Shown one piece after another: positions 26,525 to 34,909 of a stretch of 64,000 nt of DNA. The stretch's first letter is position 1. Every line of letters begins with the position of its first letter. The stretch covers positions 620,001 to 684,000 of the forward strand of contig NZ_CP043428.1 of the NCBI RefSeq assembly GCF_008245045.1. Reading direction: 5' to 3'. Below the pieces are notes generated by a model, which did no database searches, had not been told where the DNA came from, and saw only the letters and a program-made list of their open reading frames with translations. Source of the stretch: Campylobacter volucris (GTDB taxonomy: Bacteria > Campylobacterota > Campylobacteria > Campylobacterales > Campylobacteraceae). Both the position numbers and the translations under genes were made by a program.

Positions 26525-27972
26525 TTTTGTTTCCTTGAAAGATAAATTAGATAAGCAAGGCACATTCTAACTCCAGCTGAGCTTGCTCCAAAACTATAAT
26601 AACCCCATGATTTTTCTAAATATGCAGGTCCAGCTATATCTAAGTGTAACCATTTATCTTTGTATTCTTCTCTTATGAAAGAATTTAAAAACAATCCCGC
26701 AGTAATAGCACCGCCATATCTACTTGAAGAAGTATTGCTTACATCGGCAATATTGGATTTTATAAGTTCTTTTAAATAAGGATTAAAATGTAAGATGGTT
26801 GTTAAATCTCCACTTTTTTTGCTTACTTGATAAAAATCATTTTGCAACTCTTCATTATTACCCATAATAGCGCTTGTATATTCTCCAAGACCTACTACAC
26901 AAGCTCCTGTTAAAGTAGCAAGATCTATTAATAAATCAGGTTTTAAATCTTGAGCAAATGAAAGACAATCTGCTAAAACCAATCTTCCTTCAGCATCGGT
27001 ATTTCTTACTTCTATACTAATGCCTTCTCTTGAGATGAGCACATCATCAGGTTTGTAGGCATTTCCACCTATCATATTTTCTGTAGCACCTATGATAGAG
27101 TGAATTTCTATATCAAGATTTAGCTCACTTGCTCCTTTGATGATAGCCATAGCAGCAGCTCCACCGCTTTTATCTGCTTTCATAGTAAGCATATAATCAG
27201 CTGGTTTTAAACTAAGACCACCACTATCATAAGTTAATCCTTTGCCGACAAAAACTACTTTCATCTTAGCATTTTGAGGTTTATATGAAAGATGGATCAA
27301 TTTTGGAGGATGTATTGAAGCGCGATTAACTGCTAAAAATGCTTGCATTTTTTCTTTTTCTAAAAAATCACTTTCATAAATTTTACAAGTGATATTTGAA
27401 TTATTTTTGCTTAAATTTAAAGCATCTTCGGCCATCTTTGATGGGGTATAAATTTGTGGAATTTCATTAACAATATCTTTTGCAAAATCACAAGCACTGG
27501 AAAAAATTTGCCCATAATTAATACCTATAAGAGCTTCTTCAAAATTATATGTTTTGTTGTTAAGTTCATCTTGAGAAATGAAAATATTTTCTATATTGAT
27601 AGTTTTTTTATCTTTTTTGTATTTATCAAATTCATAAGCTCCAAAGGTAAAACCTTGAACTAAAGCATTAAAGCTATTAACTATGCATTTTCCTATCACA
27701 CTTTTTGTTTTAATACTTTTAATTTCTAGTTTTTTTAAAGCTTTATAAGTATTAGCAAATGCAAGCCTTATGTCTTCGTACTCTAAACTTTTTAATTCAC
27801 TATAAAGAATTTTATTTTGCATATCAAGACAAATACCCTCGCCTTTATAGTTTGAAATTTTAAAAAGTTCTTGACTTTGAGGATAATTTTGTGTGTTTTT
27901 GTTTTGTATTAAGATGATTTCAAAATCAGCTTGAATTTTATCAATATTTTCTTTTTCAAATTTAAAAATCAC
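26521..27972 (-). CDS. pepA: leucyl aminopeptidase (M17)
   Basis: Cytosolic two-metal aminopeptidase releasing N-terminal residues from peptides. The 483-residue protein has a variable N-terminal domain and a catalytic domain with GKGLTYDSGGLSLKP (metal Lys and Asp), MKADKSGGAAAM, and the signature NTDAEGRLVLAD, carrying metal and bicarbonate-binding residues. Length is typical. It overlaps the upstream dedA-like gene and downstream ychF by four bases each. Confidence 0.95.
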   Translation of the reverse strand: MIFKFEKENIDKIQADFEIILIQNKNTQNYPQSQELFKISNYKGEGICLDMQNKILYSELKSLEYEDIRLAFANTYKALKKLEIKSIKTKSVIGKCIVNSFNALVQGFTFGAYEFDKYKKDKKTINIENIFISQDELNNKTYNFEEALIGINYGQIFSSACDFAKDIVNEIPQIYTPSKMAEDALNLSKNNSNITCKIYESDFLEKEKMQAFLAVNRASIHPPKLIHLSYKPQNAKMKVVFVGKGLTYDSGGLSLKPADYMLTMKADKSGGAAAMAIIKGASELNLDIEIHSIIGATENMIGGNAYKPDDVLISREGISIEVRNTDAEGRLVLADCLSFAQDLKPDLLIDLATLTGACVVGLGEYTSAIMGNNEELQNDFYQVSKKSGDLTTILHFNPYLKELIKSNIADVSNTSSSRYGGAITAGLFLNSFIREEYKDKWLHLDIAGPAYLEKSWGYYSFGASSAGVRMCLAYLIYLSRKQK

Positions 27973-28562
27973 TTGTGAGTCCTTTTTCTAAGTATATTTT
28001 TTTCAATTTGTTTCATACCAAAAAATAAAGCCAACAAGAAAGAAACTATGATAGGTATAGCAAAATACCAATGTTCTCCAGCCCATTTAACACCTAGCCA
28101 AATTTCTTCTCCAAAAAACCAAGCTAGTAAAATAGTAATAGCAGCCCAAGCCCAAGCGCTAATGAGATTAATAAAGGCAAATTTTTTAGCACTATATCTT
28201 GTAAGCCCTATACTCATAGGTATGATAGTTCTAAATCCATACATATATCTTTGTATAAAGATTATCGGCCAACCAAAACGCTGTAATAACAAATGCGCAA
28301 TAGCAAATTTACGCCTTTGTGTGCGTAATTTTTTCTGAATGTATTTTTTATTATATCTTCCTATGTAAAAATAAATCTGATCTCCAGCAAAACCACCAAG
28401 ACCTGCTATAAAAATGATTAATCCTAAATTTACATGACCTTCATGGGCAAAAATTCCTGCTAAAATTAAAGCAAGTTCTCCTTCTAGCATACACCATAAA
28501 AAAACTATAATATAGGCCCAATTTTTATAATCATATAAAAGTTGTTTTAAAAATTCTTCCAT
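27969..28562 (-). CDS. DedA-family membrane protein
   Basis: Polytopic inner-membrane protein of the DedA/SNARE-associated superfamily. Members act in lipid-carrier (undecaprenyl phosphate or phosphatidylethanolamine) flipping and membrane homeostasis. The 197-residue protein shows the core GEL-type acidic motif CMLEGELALILAG, GFAGDQIYFYIGR, the RYMYGFRTIIPMSIGLTRYSA arginine motif, and about four to five membrane segments. Its substrate is unknown. It sits three bases after apt in the six-gene operon. Confidence 0.88.
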   Translation of the reverse strand: MEEFLKQLLYDYKNWAYIIVFLWCMLEGELALILAGIFAHEGHVNLGLIIFIAGLGGFAGDQIYFYIGRYNKKYIQKKLRTQRRKFAIAHLLLQRFGWPIIFIQRYMYGFRTIIPMSIGLTRYSAKKFAFINLISAWAWAAITILLAWFFGEEIWLGVKWAGEHWYFAIPIIVSFLLALFFGMKQIEKNILRKRTHK

Positions 28563-28565
28563 GAT

Positions 28566-29108
28566 TTACACCTCTAATACACTATAAACTGAAGTAAATT
28601 TTGATAATTCCTCGCTACCTTGAAGGTCTTTTAAATTAAGCAAAAAACAAGCTTCAAAACAATTTGCTTTTAATTTTTGTATAAGCTTAACTGCTGCTAT
28701 GGCCGTCCCGCCTGTAGCTATTAAATCATCTATTAACAATACTTTGGCATTTTGGGTATTATTAAAAGCATCTATGTGGATTTCGATAGTATCTTGCCCA
28801 TATTCTAAAGAATAAGACTCTTGTAAACATTTTGAAGGTAATTTTCCAGGTTTTCTAATAGGCACAAAAGGTAAATTTAACTTAGCACTTAAAGCAGCTC
28901 CAAAAATAAAACCGCGACTTTCAATACCGGCTATATAGTCAATATTTTTATCTTTGTATTTTTGTTCTAGATGATTCATTAAAAATGAAAAAGCTTCTTT
29001 ATTGTTTAATAAAGTCGTAATATCTCTAAAGACAATTCCTTCTTTAGGAAAATCTTTAATAGCTCTTATACTATCTAATAAATATTTTTTATCTTGTTCA
29101 TTTATCAT
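28566..29108 (-). CDS. apt: adenine phosphoribosyltransferase
   Basis: Purine salvage enzyme that converts adenine and PRPP to AMP. The 180-residue protein shows [12 protein letters not shown] at the N-terminus, [24 protein letters not shown] (flexible loop) and the PRPP-binding motif [14 protein letters not shown]. Length matches the family. Its start overlaps the stop of the upstream small membrane-protein gene by four bases. Confidence 0.95.
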   Translation of the reverse strand: MINEQDKKYLLDSIRAIKDFPKEGIVFRDITTLLNNKEAFSFLMNHLEQKYKDKNIDYIAGIESRGFIFGAALSAKLNLPFVPIRKPGKLPSKCLQESYSLEYGQDTIEIHIDAFNNTQNAKVLLIDDLIATGGTAIAAVKLIQKLKANCFEACFLLNLKDLQGSEELSKFTSVYSVLEV

Positions 29109-29437
29109 AATAATGCCTCGATTTTTGCTTCTAGTTCTTTGATTCTTTGTCTTAATTTTTCATTTTCGATACGATATTGTGAATTTCTTGTTCTTAGTGA
29201 AGTAAGATCAGCTTTGCTTTTGTTAAGTTCTTCTGTTAATATATCTATATTTCCTAAGCTTCTTTGAAGTTGAACTTGTAATTTTCGTATAACTATTTCA
29301 GTATCATCAAGATTTTTTTTGATGTATTCTTTTGCTATTTTTTCTTTATCTAGTAAAGTTTTATAATATAATAGCATAATGGTCATATAAATACTAACAC
29401 AAATTAATACGGTTAAAATAAGCCAGCTTAATATCAT
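29105..29437 (-). CDS. small membrane-anchored coiled-coil protein, function unknown
   Basis: 110 residues: one N-terminal membrane helix (about 2-25, ending in a YYK-type boundary), then a nearly continuous heptad-like helix of about 80 charged residues (from [14 protein letters not shown] to [11 protein letters not shown]). I recognise no catalytic motif. The same size and place, between rpiB and apt, is occupied by a putative membrane protein in C. jejuni. The layout (anchor plus cytoplasmic coiled coil) suggests a scaffold or partner-binding role. It overlaps both neighbours by four bases. Confidence 0.8.
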   Translation of the reverse strand: MILSWLILTVLICVSIYMTIMLLYYKTLLDKEKIAKEYIKKNLDDTEIVIRKLQVQLQRSLGNIDILTEELNKSKADLTSLRTRNSQYRIENEKLRQRIKELEAKIEALL

Positions 29438-29871
29438 AGATTATCCTCTATTTTGCTAATTCTTCCACAATGTCTACCACCTTCAAAAGAAGTAGAGATA
29501 AAAATATTAATAATTTTAAAAGCCATATCTTCGCCTATTAGCCTAGCTCCTAAGGCTAAGATATTTGCATCGTTATGTTTTCTTGATAGTTCTGCGCTTA
29601 AAGGCTCATTGCATAAAGCACAGCGTATATTTTTATGCCTATTAGCAGCTATACTCATACCTATGCCAGATCCACATACTAAAACACCAAAGGTTTTTTC
29701 ATCTATTTTTGAGCTTAGTAAATGTGCATAATCAGGATAATCACAACGATTATTATCACAAGGGCCAAGATCTTCAAAATCAATTTTTTGTTCTTTCAAA
29801 AATGAAATAATTTTTTCTTTAAGTTCAAAACCAGCATGATCGCTTGCGATATAAATTTTTTCTTTTATCAT
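29434..29871 (-). CDS. rpiB: ribose 5-phosphate isomerase B
   Basis: Interconverts ribulose 5-phosphate and ribose 5-phosphate (some members isomerise allose phosphate). The 145-residue protein starts IYIASDHAGFELK, has the DLGPCDNNRCDYPDYAH segment, the catalytic-loop VCGSGIGMSIAANRHKNIR, and HNDANILALGARLI. The ATG complementary to 29869-29871 gives the family length; a start 14 codons earlier adds residues unlike the family. It heads the leftward operon to ychF and diverges from cheB across 133 bases. Confidence 0.94.
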   Translation of the reverse strand: MIKEKIYIASDHAGFELKEKIISFLKEQKIDFEDLGPCDNNRCDYPDYAHLLSSKIDEKTFGVLVCGSGIGMSIAANRHKNIRCALCNEPLSAELSRKHNDANILALGARLIGEDMAFKIINIFISTSFEGGRHCGRISKIEDNL

Positions 29872-29970
29872 TAAATCACTTTTTTTAAATTTTTGAAGTA
29901 TTAATTTTATCATATTTAATTAAAATTTTCCTTTCTTTCTTATAATTTAACTATCGTTTTAAATATCTTT

Positions 29971-29979
29971 TGATATAAT
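29971..29979 (+). promoter_or_regulatory. extended -10 promoter of cheB-cheR
   Basis: TGATATAAT, an extended -10 (TATAAT at 29974-29979), lies 25 bases before the chosen cheB ATG. This is the usual Campylobacter sigma70 form without a clear -35. I see no sigma28 or sigma54 signature here. Confidence 0.6.
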
Positions 29980-30004
29980 TAACTTGTTAAATACTGGGGT
30001 AAAC

Positions 30005-30568
30005 ATGAAATTAATACTAATTGGTTCTTCAACAGGCGGCCCAAGTCAGCTTAAGTTTTTGCTTAATGATGTCGATTTAAAAGATTGTAGTGTGGTTATA
30101 GCTCAGCATATGAATCCATCTTTTATACCTTCTTTTGTTAATCAGTTTAACAAAGAAGCTGTAAGTGAAGTTGTTGTAGCTTGTGATAAAGATGTAGTTA
30201 AAAACAATAGAATTTACATCTGTCAAAGAAATATGGTTTTAAATGGAAACAACACTTTGGTTTTAAATTCTACAGATGAACCAAGTAGTTTTAATCCTGG
30301 TATAGATGTGTTATTTAATTCAGCACTTAAACTTCATAGGTATAATAAAATCTTAGCTATGATTTTAACAGGTATGGGAGATGATGGAGCTAAGTCTTTA
30401 TTCGAGCTTTATAAAGTAGGAGTCAAATGCTTGTGTGAAAACGAGGCAGATTCTGTCGTGTATGGTATGCCTAAAAAAGCTAAAGAAATGAATCCATTTT
30501 TAAAGCCGATGAGTTTGGTTGAGTTGAAAAAAGAAATCACATATTTTGCAAATTCACAGGAAAAATAA
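30005..30568 (+). CDS. cheB: chemotaxis protein-glutamate methylesterase CheB lacking a receiver domain
   Basis: Removes methyl groups from chemoreceptor glutamates during adaptation. The 187-residue protein is only the catalytic domain: LIGSSTGGPSQ with nucleophile Ser9, AQHM with His35, and TGMGDDGA with the third catalytic Asp. The usual N-terminal receiver and linker are absent, so it cannot be switched by CheA phosphorylation in the standard way; the same is known for C. jejuni. GGGGT lies five bases before ATG 30005. It overlaps cheR by one base. Confidence 0.93.
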   Translation: MKLILIGSSTGGPSQLKFLLNDVDLKDCSVVIAQHMNPSFIPSFVNQFNKEAVSEVVVACDKDVVKNNRIYICQRNMVLNGNNTLVLNSTDEPSSFNPGIDVLFNSALKLHRYNKILAMILTGMGDDGAKSLFELYKVGVKCLCENEADSVVYGMPKKAKEMNPFLKPMSLVELKKEITYFANSQEK

Positions 30569-31350
30569 TGATAAAAATAAATGAAAATGAGTTGAATGAT
30601 TTTATTAAAGTTGTAGAGCAAATTAGTGGAAATAATCTCACCGCAAAACGCGATATTTTACTCATTAAACTTCCTAAATTTTTAAAAGAATTAGGAATAA
30701 ATAGTTTAAGTGAATTAAATGAAAAAGTGAGTTTTAATAGAAATTTAAAACAAGAAACAATGGATTTTATCACAGTTTGTGAGACTTATTTTTTTAGAGA
30801 ATTAGAACAATTAAAAGATGTTATTTTTTATATAAAATCTCTTGATAGACCTGTAAATATTCTTTGTGCTCCATGTTCTAGTGGTGAAGAGGTTTATTCT
30901 TTGGCGATTTTAGCAAGTGAAAATTTCATTAAAGGCATGAATATCATTGGTATAGATATTAATAAAAAAATGATAGATCGTTGTAATGAAATGGTTTATT
31001 CAGAGCGTTCTGTGTCTAGATTAAATCTTAATCAAAAAAAGCGTTTTTTTGATGTAAAAAATGGTATGTATCACTTAAAGAAAGAAACTCTTGCTTGTAG
31101 ATGTCGTTTTGAACTTTGTAATGTTTTTGATGATGCTTTATTTAGACTTGGAAAATTTGATCTTATATTTTCAAGAAATATGATGATTTATTTTGATCAA
31201 GATTTTAAAATCAAACTTATGGAGCGTTTCCATAGAATTTTAAACAAAGAAGGTAGAATTTATCCTGGAAAGTCTGATTTGGTTCCTGAAACTGCATATT
31301 TTGAAAAAAATTTTAGTGCTGGTGGAATTTATTATAATAGGGTGGATTAA
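30568..31350 (+). CDS. cheR: chemotaxis protein methyltransferase CheR
   Basis: Adds methyl groups from SAM to receptor glutamates, opposing CheB. The 260-residue protein has the all-helical N-terminal domain (about 1-70) and a SAM-dependent catalytic domain with TYFFRELEQL, CAPCSSGEEVYSLAI, IIGIDINKKMIDR and FSRNMMIYFD, all CheR landmarks. It is translationally coupled to cheB. Its stop codon overlaps that of the convergent MFS gene by four bases. Confidence 0.95.
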   Translation: MIKINENELNDFIKVVEQISGNNLTAKRDILLIKLPKFLKELGINSLSELNEKVSFNRNLKQETMDFITVCETYFFRELEQLKDVIFYIKSLDRPVNILCAPCSSGEEVYSLAILASENFIKGMNIIGIDINKKMIDRCNEMVYSERSVSRLNLNQKKRFFDVKNGMYHLKKETLACRCRFELCNVFDDALFRLGKFDLIFSRNMMIYFDQDFKIKLMERFHRILNKEGRIYPGKSDLVPETAYFEKNFSAGGIYYNRVD

Positions 31351-32546
31351 TTAAATTTTTTATTAAACCACCACCAATAAATTGCTGCAAAGATAAAGCA
31401 TACCCCTAAAGCAAAAGTAAAATGACTTAATTGTATCTGATAAAATTCAAATAAATATCCAGTAGAAAAAACTATAATAGCACTAAAGGTTAAAAACACC
31501 ATATCATTATAAGCTATAACTCTACCATAATATTTTTTATCGCATTCATTTTGTAAAAGTGTATAGGTATAACTCCATAAAGATGAAGTGCAAAATCCTG
31601 CTGCTATAAGCCCAATAAAGGCAAGATAAAAGTTAAATTGCAAACAAGACCAAAGTATTATACCTAAGCCTTGTGCAAAATATAAATAAGTTAAAGTGTT
31701 TTTATTAATATAAGGGCTTAAAATATAAGGACCAACAAGCAAAGATAATGCCCTTATAGCATTAGATAAGCCTATGGCTAGTGGTATAGATATAATATTT
31801 GCGTATTGATATTCAGCCAAAAGAGTGATTAAAACATCATAAGCAGTTATGCCAACAATACCATGGAGTAAAATCAAATGTATGATTTTTTTATTATTAA
31901 AAACATATACCAAGCCTTCTTTAAAAAGGATAAAAACATTGTTTTGTGTAGTATTTTTTTTATTTGGTAAAATGATGGTTTTTAAAATAAGCATAGCACA
32001 AAATAGCATTAAAGTATCTGCTATAAAGGCTAATTTTACACCAAAAAAATCTATAAATATTCCAGCAGCTGCCATCCCTAAAGCATAAGAAACAGCCCAT
32101 ATAATACTATGCAATTCATTACCTAGTTTTAATTCTTGTGGGGTTAAAATTTTTGGTAAAACAGACATTTCGGTTTGAAAATACATACTAGCAACTGCCA
32201 TACGGACAAAGGTTAAAAGATATAAAAACCAAAGCATAGCTAAAGAATTTACAAAAATTAACATAAAAATAGAAAACATTTCTATAATAATCATACTCAT
32301 AAGTAATTTTTTTGGTTTAAATTTATCTACGATGATTCCATTAATTGGTGCAAGTATAATTGAAGGTAAAAAGACAAAAATAGCAGAAAAGCTAATAATA
32401 TCTGCAGGAGCATTAAGCTCTTTTGTCAAAAGAGTAAAAACTCCCACTTGAGAAAACCAAGCTCCAAAATAACTGATAAATTGTATGATGGCTAAAAGAC
32501 GAAAAGTTTTGTTATTTTTTAATAAAGAACGATAAGTCATAATCAT
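31347..32546 (-). CDS. MFS transporter, DHA3/EntS-like drug or metabolite efflux
   Basis: A 399-residue protein with about 12 hydrophobic segments. Features resemble the DHA3 (MefA/EntS) branch of the major facilitator superfamily: RLLAIIQFISYFGAWFSQVGVF at the first helix, a DKFKPKKLLM cytoplasmic A-motif relative between helices 2 and 3, and NELHSIIWAVSYALGMAAAG in helix 5. No substrate can be read from it. It may start at 32546 or two codons later at 32540, where GGGA is better spaced. It stands alone, leftward, between cheR and mqnC. Confidence 0.85.
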   Translation of the reverse strand: MIMTYRSLLKNNKTFRLLAIIQFISYFGAWFSQVGVFTLLTKELNAPADIISFSAIFVFLPSIILAPINGIIVDKFKPKKLLMSMIIIEMFSIFMLIFVNSLAMLWFLYLLTFVRMAVASMYFQTEMSVLPKILTPQELKLGNELHSIIWAVSYALGMAAAGIFIDFFGVKLAFIADTLMLFCAMLILKTIILPNKKNTTQNNVFILFKEGLVYVFNNKKIIHLILLHGIVGITAYDVLITLLAEYQYANIISIPLAIGLSNAIRALSLLVGPYILSPYINKNTLTYLYFAQGLGIILWSCLQFNFYLAFIGLIAAGFCTSSLWSYTYTLLQNECDKKYYGRVIAYNDMVFLTFSAIIVFSTGYLFEFYQIQLSHFTFALGVCFIFAAIYWWWFNKKFN

Positions 32547-32607
32547 CCCAAAGTTTTATAATTAAAAGCTTTGATTATATCGTTTTTAAAATTATTTTAC
32601 ATTTAAA

Positions 32608-32616
32608 TGATATAAT
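32608..32616 (+). promoter_or_regulatory. extended -10 promoter of mqnC
   Basis: TATAAT at 32611-32616 preceded by TGA lies 27 bases before the mqnC ATG. AAAGG, the ribosome-binding site, follows at 32633-32637. No other promoter candidate lies in the 96-base gap to the divergent MFS gene. Confidence 0.6.
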
Positions 32617-32642
32617 TAAAGCTTTTATACAAAAGGTAAAAA

Positions 32643-33689
32643 ATGAGTAGATTAGATAAAAAACAAGCCTTAAAATTATTAAAAGAAGCTCCATTATATG
32701 AGCTTGGAGAATTAGCTTATAAGAAAAAACTAGAAATTCATCCTGAAAAAATTACAACTTTTGTTGTAGATAGAAATATAAATTATACAAATATTTGCTG
32801 TATAGATTGTGATTTTTGTGTATTTTGTAGAAAAGAAAAAGATGATGATTCTTATATTTTAAAATATGAAGAAATTGGTCAAAAAATAGAAGAATTACAA
32901 GCAATTGGCGGCACTCAAATTTTGTTTCAAGGTGGAGTGCATCCTAAGTTAAAAATTCAATGGTATGAAGATTTGCTTTCTTATATAAAAACTAATTATC
33001 CAACTATAACAGTACATGGGTTTTCTGCTGTAGAAATAGCTTATATAGCTAAAGTGTCTAAAATTTCCATAGAAGAAGTGTTAAAAAGACTTCAAGCTAG
33101 CGGACTTTTTTCTATACCTGGAGCAGGAGCTGAAGTTTTAAGTGATAGGGTAAGAGATATCATAGCACCTCACAAATGCGATAGTGCTACTTGGCTTAAA
33201 GTGCATGAAAGTGCGCATAATATAGGTATGAAAAGCACTGCTACTATGATGTTTGGCACAGTAGAAACGGATGAAGAGTTAATAGAACATTTTGATCATT
33301 TAAGAAATTTACAAGATAAAACAAATGGCTTTCGAGCTTTTATTTTATGGTCATTTCAAAGTCAAAACACACCTTTAATCCAAAAACATCCTGAAATTAT
33401 CAAACAAAGTTCTAATAAATATTTGAGATTATTAGCCTTAGCAAGATTGTATTTAGATAATTTTAAAAATTTACAAAGTTCTTGGGTAACTCAAGGTTCG
33501 TTAATAGGGCAATTAGCATTGCAATTTGGGGCTAATGATTTAGGTTCAACAATGATGGAAGAAAATGTTGTAGCCGCAGCTGGTGCAAAATATAGAATGA
33601 ATCAAGAACAAATGATAGAGCTTATAAAAGATATTGGAGAAATTCCAGCAAAACGCGACACAGCTTATAATATCTTAGAAAGGTTTTGA
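32643..33689 (+). CDS. mqnC: cyclic dehypoxanthine futalosine synthase MqnC
   Basis: Radical SAM enzyme of the futalosine pathway to menaquinone, cyclising dehypoxanthine futalosine. The 348-residue protein carries Cys52-X3-Cys56-X2-Cys59 for the iron-sulfur cluster, then ILFQGGVHPKL, GFSAVEIAY, SIPGAGAEVLSDRVR and the STATMMFGT and LIGQLALQFGANDLGSTMMEENVV blocks shared with MqnE/CofH relatives. Menaquinone is the only quinone in Campylobacter and the acceptor for the hydrogenase encoded later in the window. Confidence 0.94.
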   Translation: MSRLDKKQALKLLKEAPLYELGELAYKKKLEIHPEKITTFVVDRNINYTNICCIDCDFCVFCRKEKDDDSYILKYEEIGQKIEELQAIGGTQILFQGGVHPKLKIQWYEDLLSYIKTNYPTITVHGFSAVEIAYIAKVSKISIEEVLKRLQASGLFSIPGAGAEVLSDRVRDIIAPHKCDSATWLKVHESAHNIGMKSTATMMFGTVETDEELIEHFDHLRNLQDKTNGFRAFILWSFQSQNTPLIQKHPEIIKQSSNKYLRLLALARLYLDNFKNLQSSWVTQGSLIGQLALQFGANDLGSTMMEENVVAAAGAKYRMNQEQMIELIKDIGEIPAKRDTAYNILERF

Positions 33690-34909
33690 TGTTAAATTTA
33701 GATATTAATGATAAAAAAATTGACATTATTTATGAATATGAAAATGAACTACCCATAGTGTTTTTTAAAATGATTTTTAAAAATAGCGGAAAAATAGCAG
33801 AAAAGCATAATGCAGGCACAGCGAGTATGTTAGCTAGAATTTTAAATGAAGGTAGTGATGATAATTTTTTTAAAAATTTAGAACAAAAGGCTGTAGAATT
33901 ATATGCTAAAGCTAGTTTTGAACATTTTCAAATTAGTATAAAATGCTTAAAAGAACATTTTGATTTTGCTATGGAAAAATTAGAAGAATTATTAAATAAT
34001 GTTCGTTTTGAAGAAAAAATTTTACAAAGATTAAAAACTTTAGCTATTGGAGAGCTTATAAGCTTAAATAGTGATTATGATTACCAAGCTAAAAGGCTTT
34101 TAAATAAAAATGTCTTTAAAGATGAAATTTTCCAAACAGGACTTGATGGAAGCAAAGAAAATATAGAAAAAATTTCCATAGAAGAATTAAAAAATTTTAT
34201 GAATGATAATTTTAATTTGAGTAATCTAACCTTTGTTTTTGGTGGTGATATAAAAGAAGATGAAGTTTTAAAAAAGACAAAAAAACTTTGCTCTTATTTT
34301 AAACAAAATAAAGAAAATCTTAATAAAAAATTTATTTTAAACAAAGACATAGTAGATGTTGTAGAATTTAAAAGCACTGAGCAAGCTTATATTTACTTTT
34401 GTTCTCCTTTTAACATTAGTGTAAATAGTCAAGATATGTATTTAGCAAAAATTGCTTTATTTGTGCTTGGTCAAGGTGGATTTGGATCAAGATTGATGGA
34501 AGAAATTCGCGTTAAAAGAGGTTTAGCATATTCAGCATATGCTATGCTTGATGTAAATTTAAACTATAGTAGAGTTTTTGGATACTTGCAGACTAAAAAT
34601 GAAAGTGCAAAAACAGCAAAAAATATAGTTAAAGAAGTTTTTGATAATTTTATAAATCAAGGTGTCAATGAAAAAGAATTTGAGCTTGCTAAGAAATTTT
34701 TAGTTGGTTCTATGCCTTTGCGTTATGAAAATTTAAGCAAAAGATTAGAAATTATGCTAAATGAGTATTTATATGGTTTAAAAATAGGAAATTTAAAAGA
34801 AGATATACAAAAAATTAAAAATGCAAATTTGAAAGATTTAAATTTGTTTATTGATAAACATAGTGAGATTGCAAGACTTAGTTTTGCAAGTATAGAAAAT
34901 GAAGGTTGA
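33689..34909 (+). CDS. M16-family peptidase-like protein lacking the HXXEH zinc motif
   Basis: A 406-residue protein with the two-lobed M16 (insulinase/processing peptidase) architecture: an N-terminal lobe with AGTASMLARILNEGS where active members have HFLEHM, and a C-terminal lobe with the R/Y-bearing FGSRLMEEIRVKRGLAYSAYA motif. The catalytic His and Glu are absent, so it resembles the inactive partner subunit of M16B heterodimers. The active partner would have to be encoded outside the window. ATG 33689 uses the last base of the mqnC stop, with AAAGG upstream. It overlaps recG by 11 bases. Confidence 0.85.
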   Translation: MLNLDINDKKIDIIYEYENELPIVFFKMIFKNSGKIAEKHNAGTASMLARILNEGSDDNFFKNLEQKAVELYAKASFEHFQISIKCLKEHFDFAMEKLEELLNNVRFEEKILQRLKTLAIGELISLNSDYDYQAKRLLNKNVFKDEIFQTGLDGSKENIEKISIEELKNFMNDNFNLSNLTFVFGGDIKEDEVLKKTKKLCSYFKQNKENLNKKFILNKDIVDVVEFKSTEQAYIYFCSPFNISVNSQDMYLAKIALFVLGQGGFGSRLMEEIRVKRGLAYSAYAMLDVNLNYSRVFGYLQTKNESAKTAKNIVKEVFDNFINQGVNEKEFELAKKFLVGSMPLRYENLSKRLEIMLNEYLYGLKIGNLKEDIQKIKNANLKDLNLFIDKHSEIARLSFASIENEG

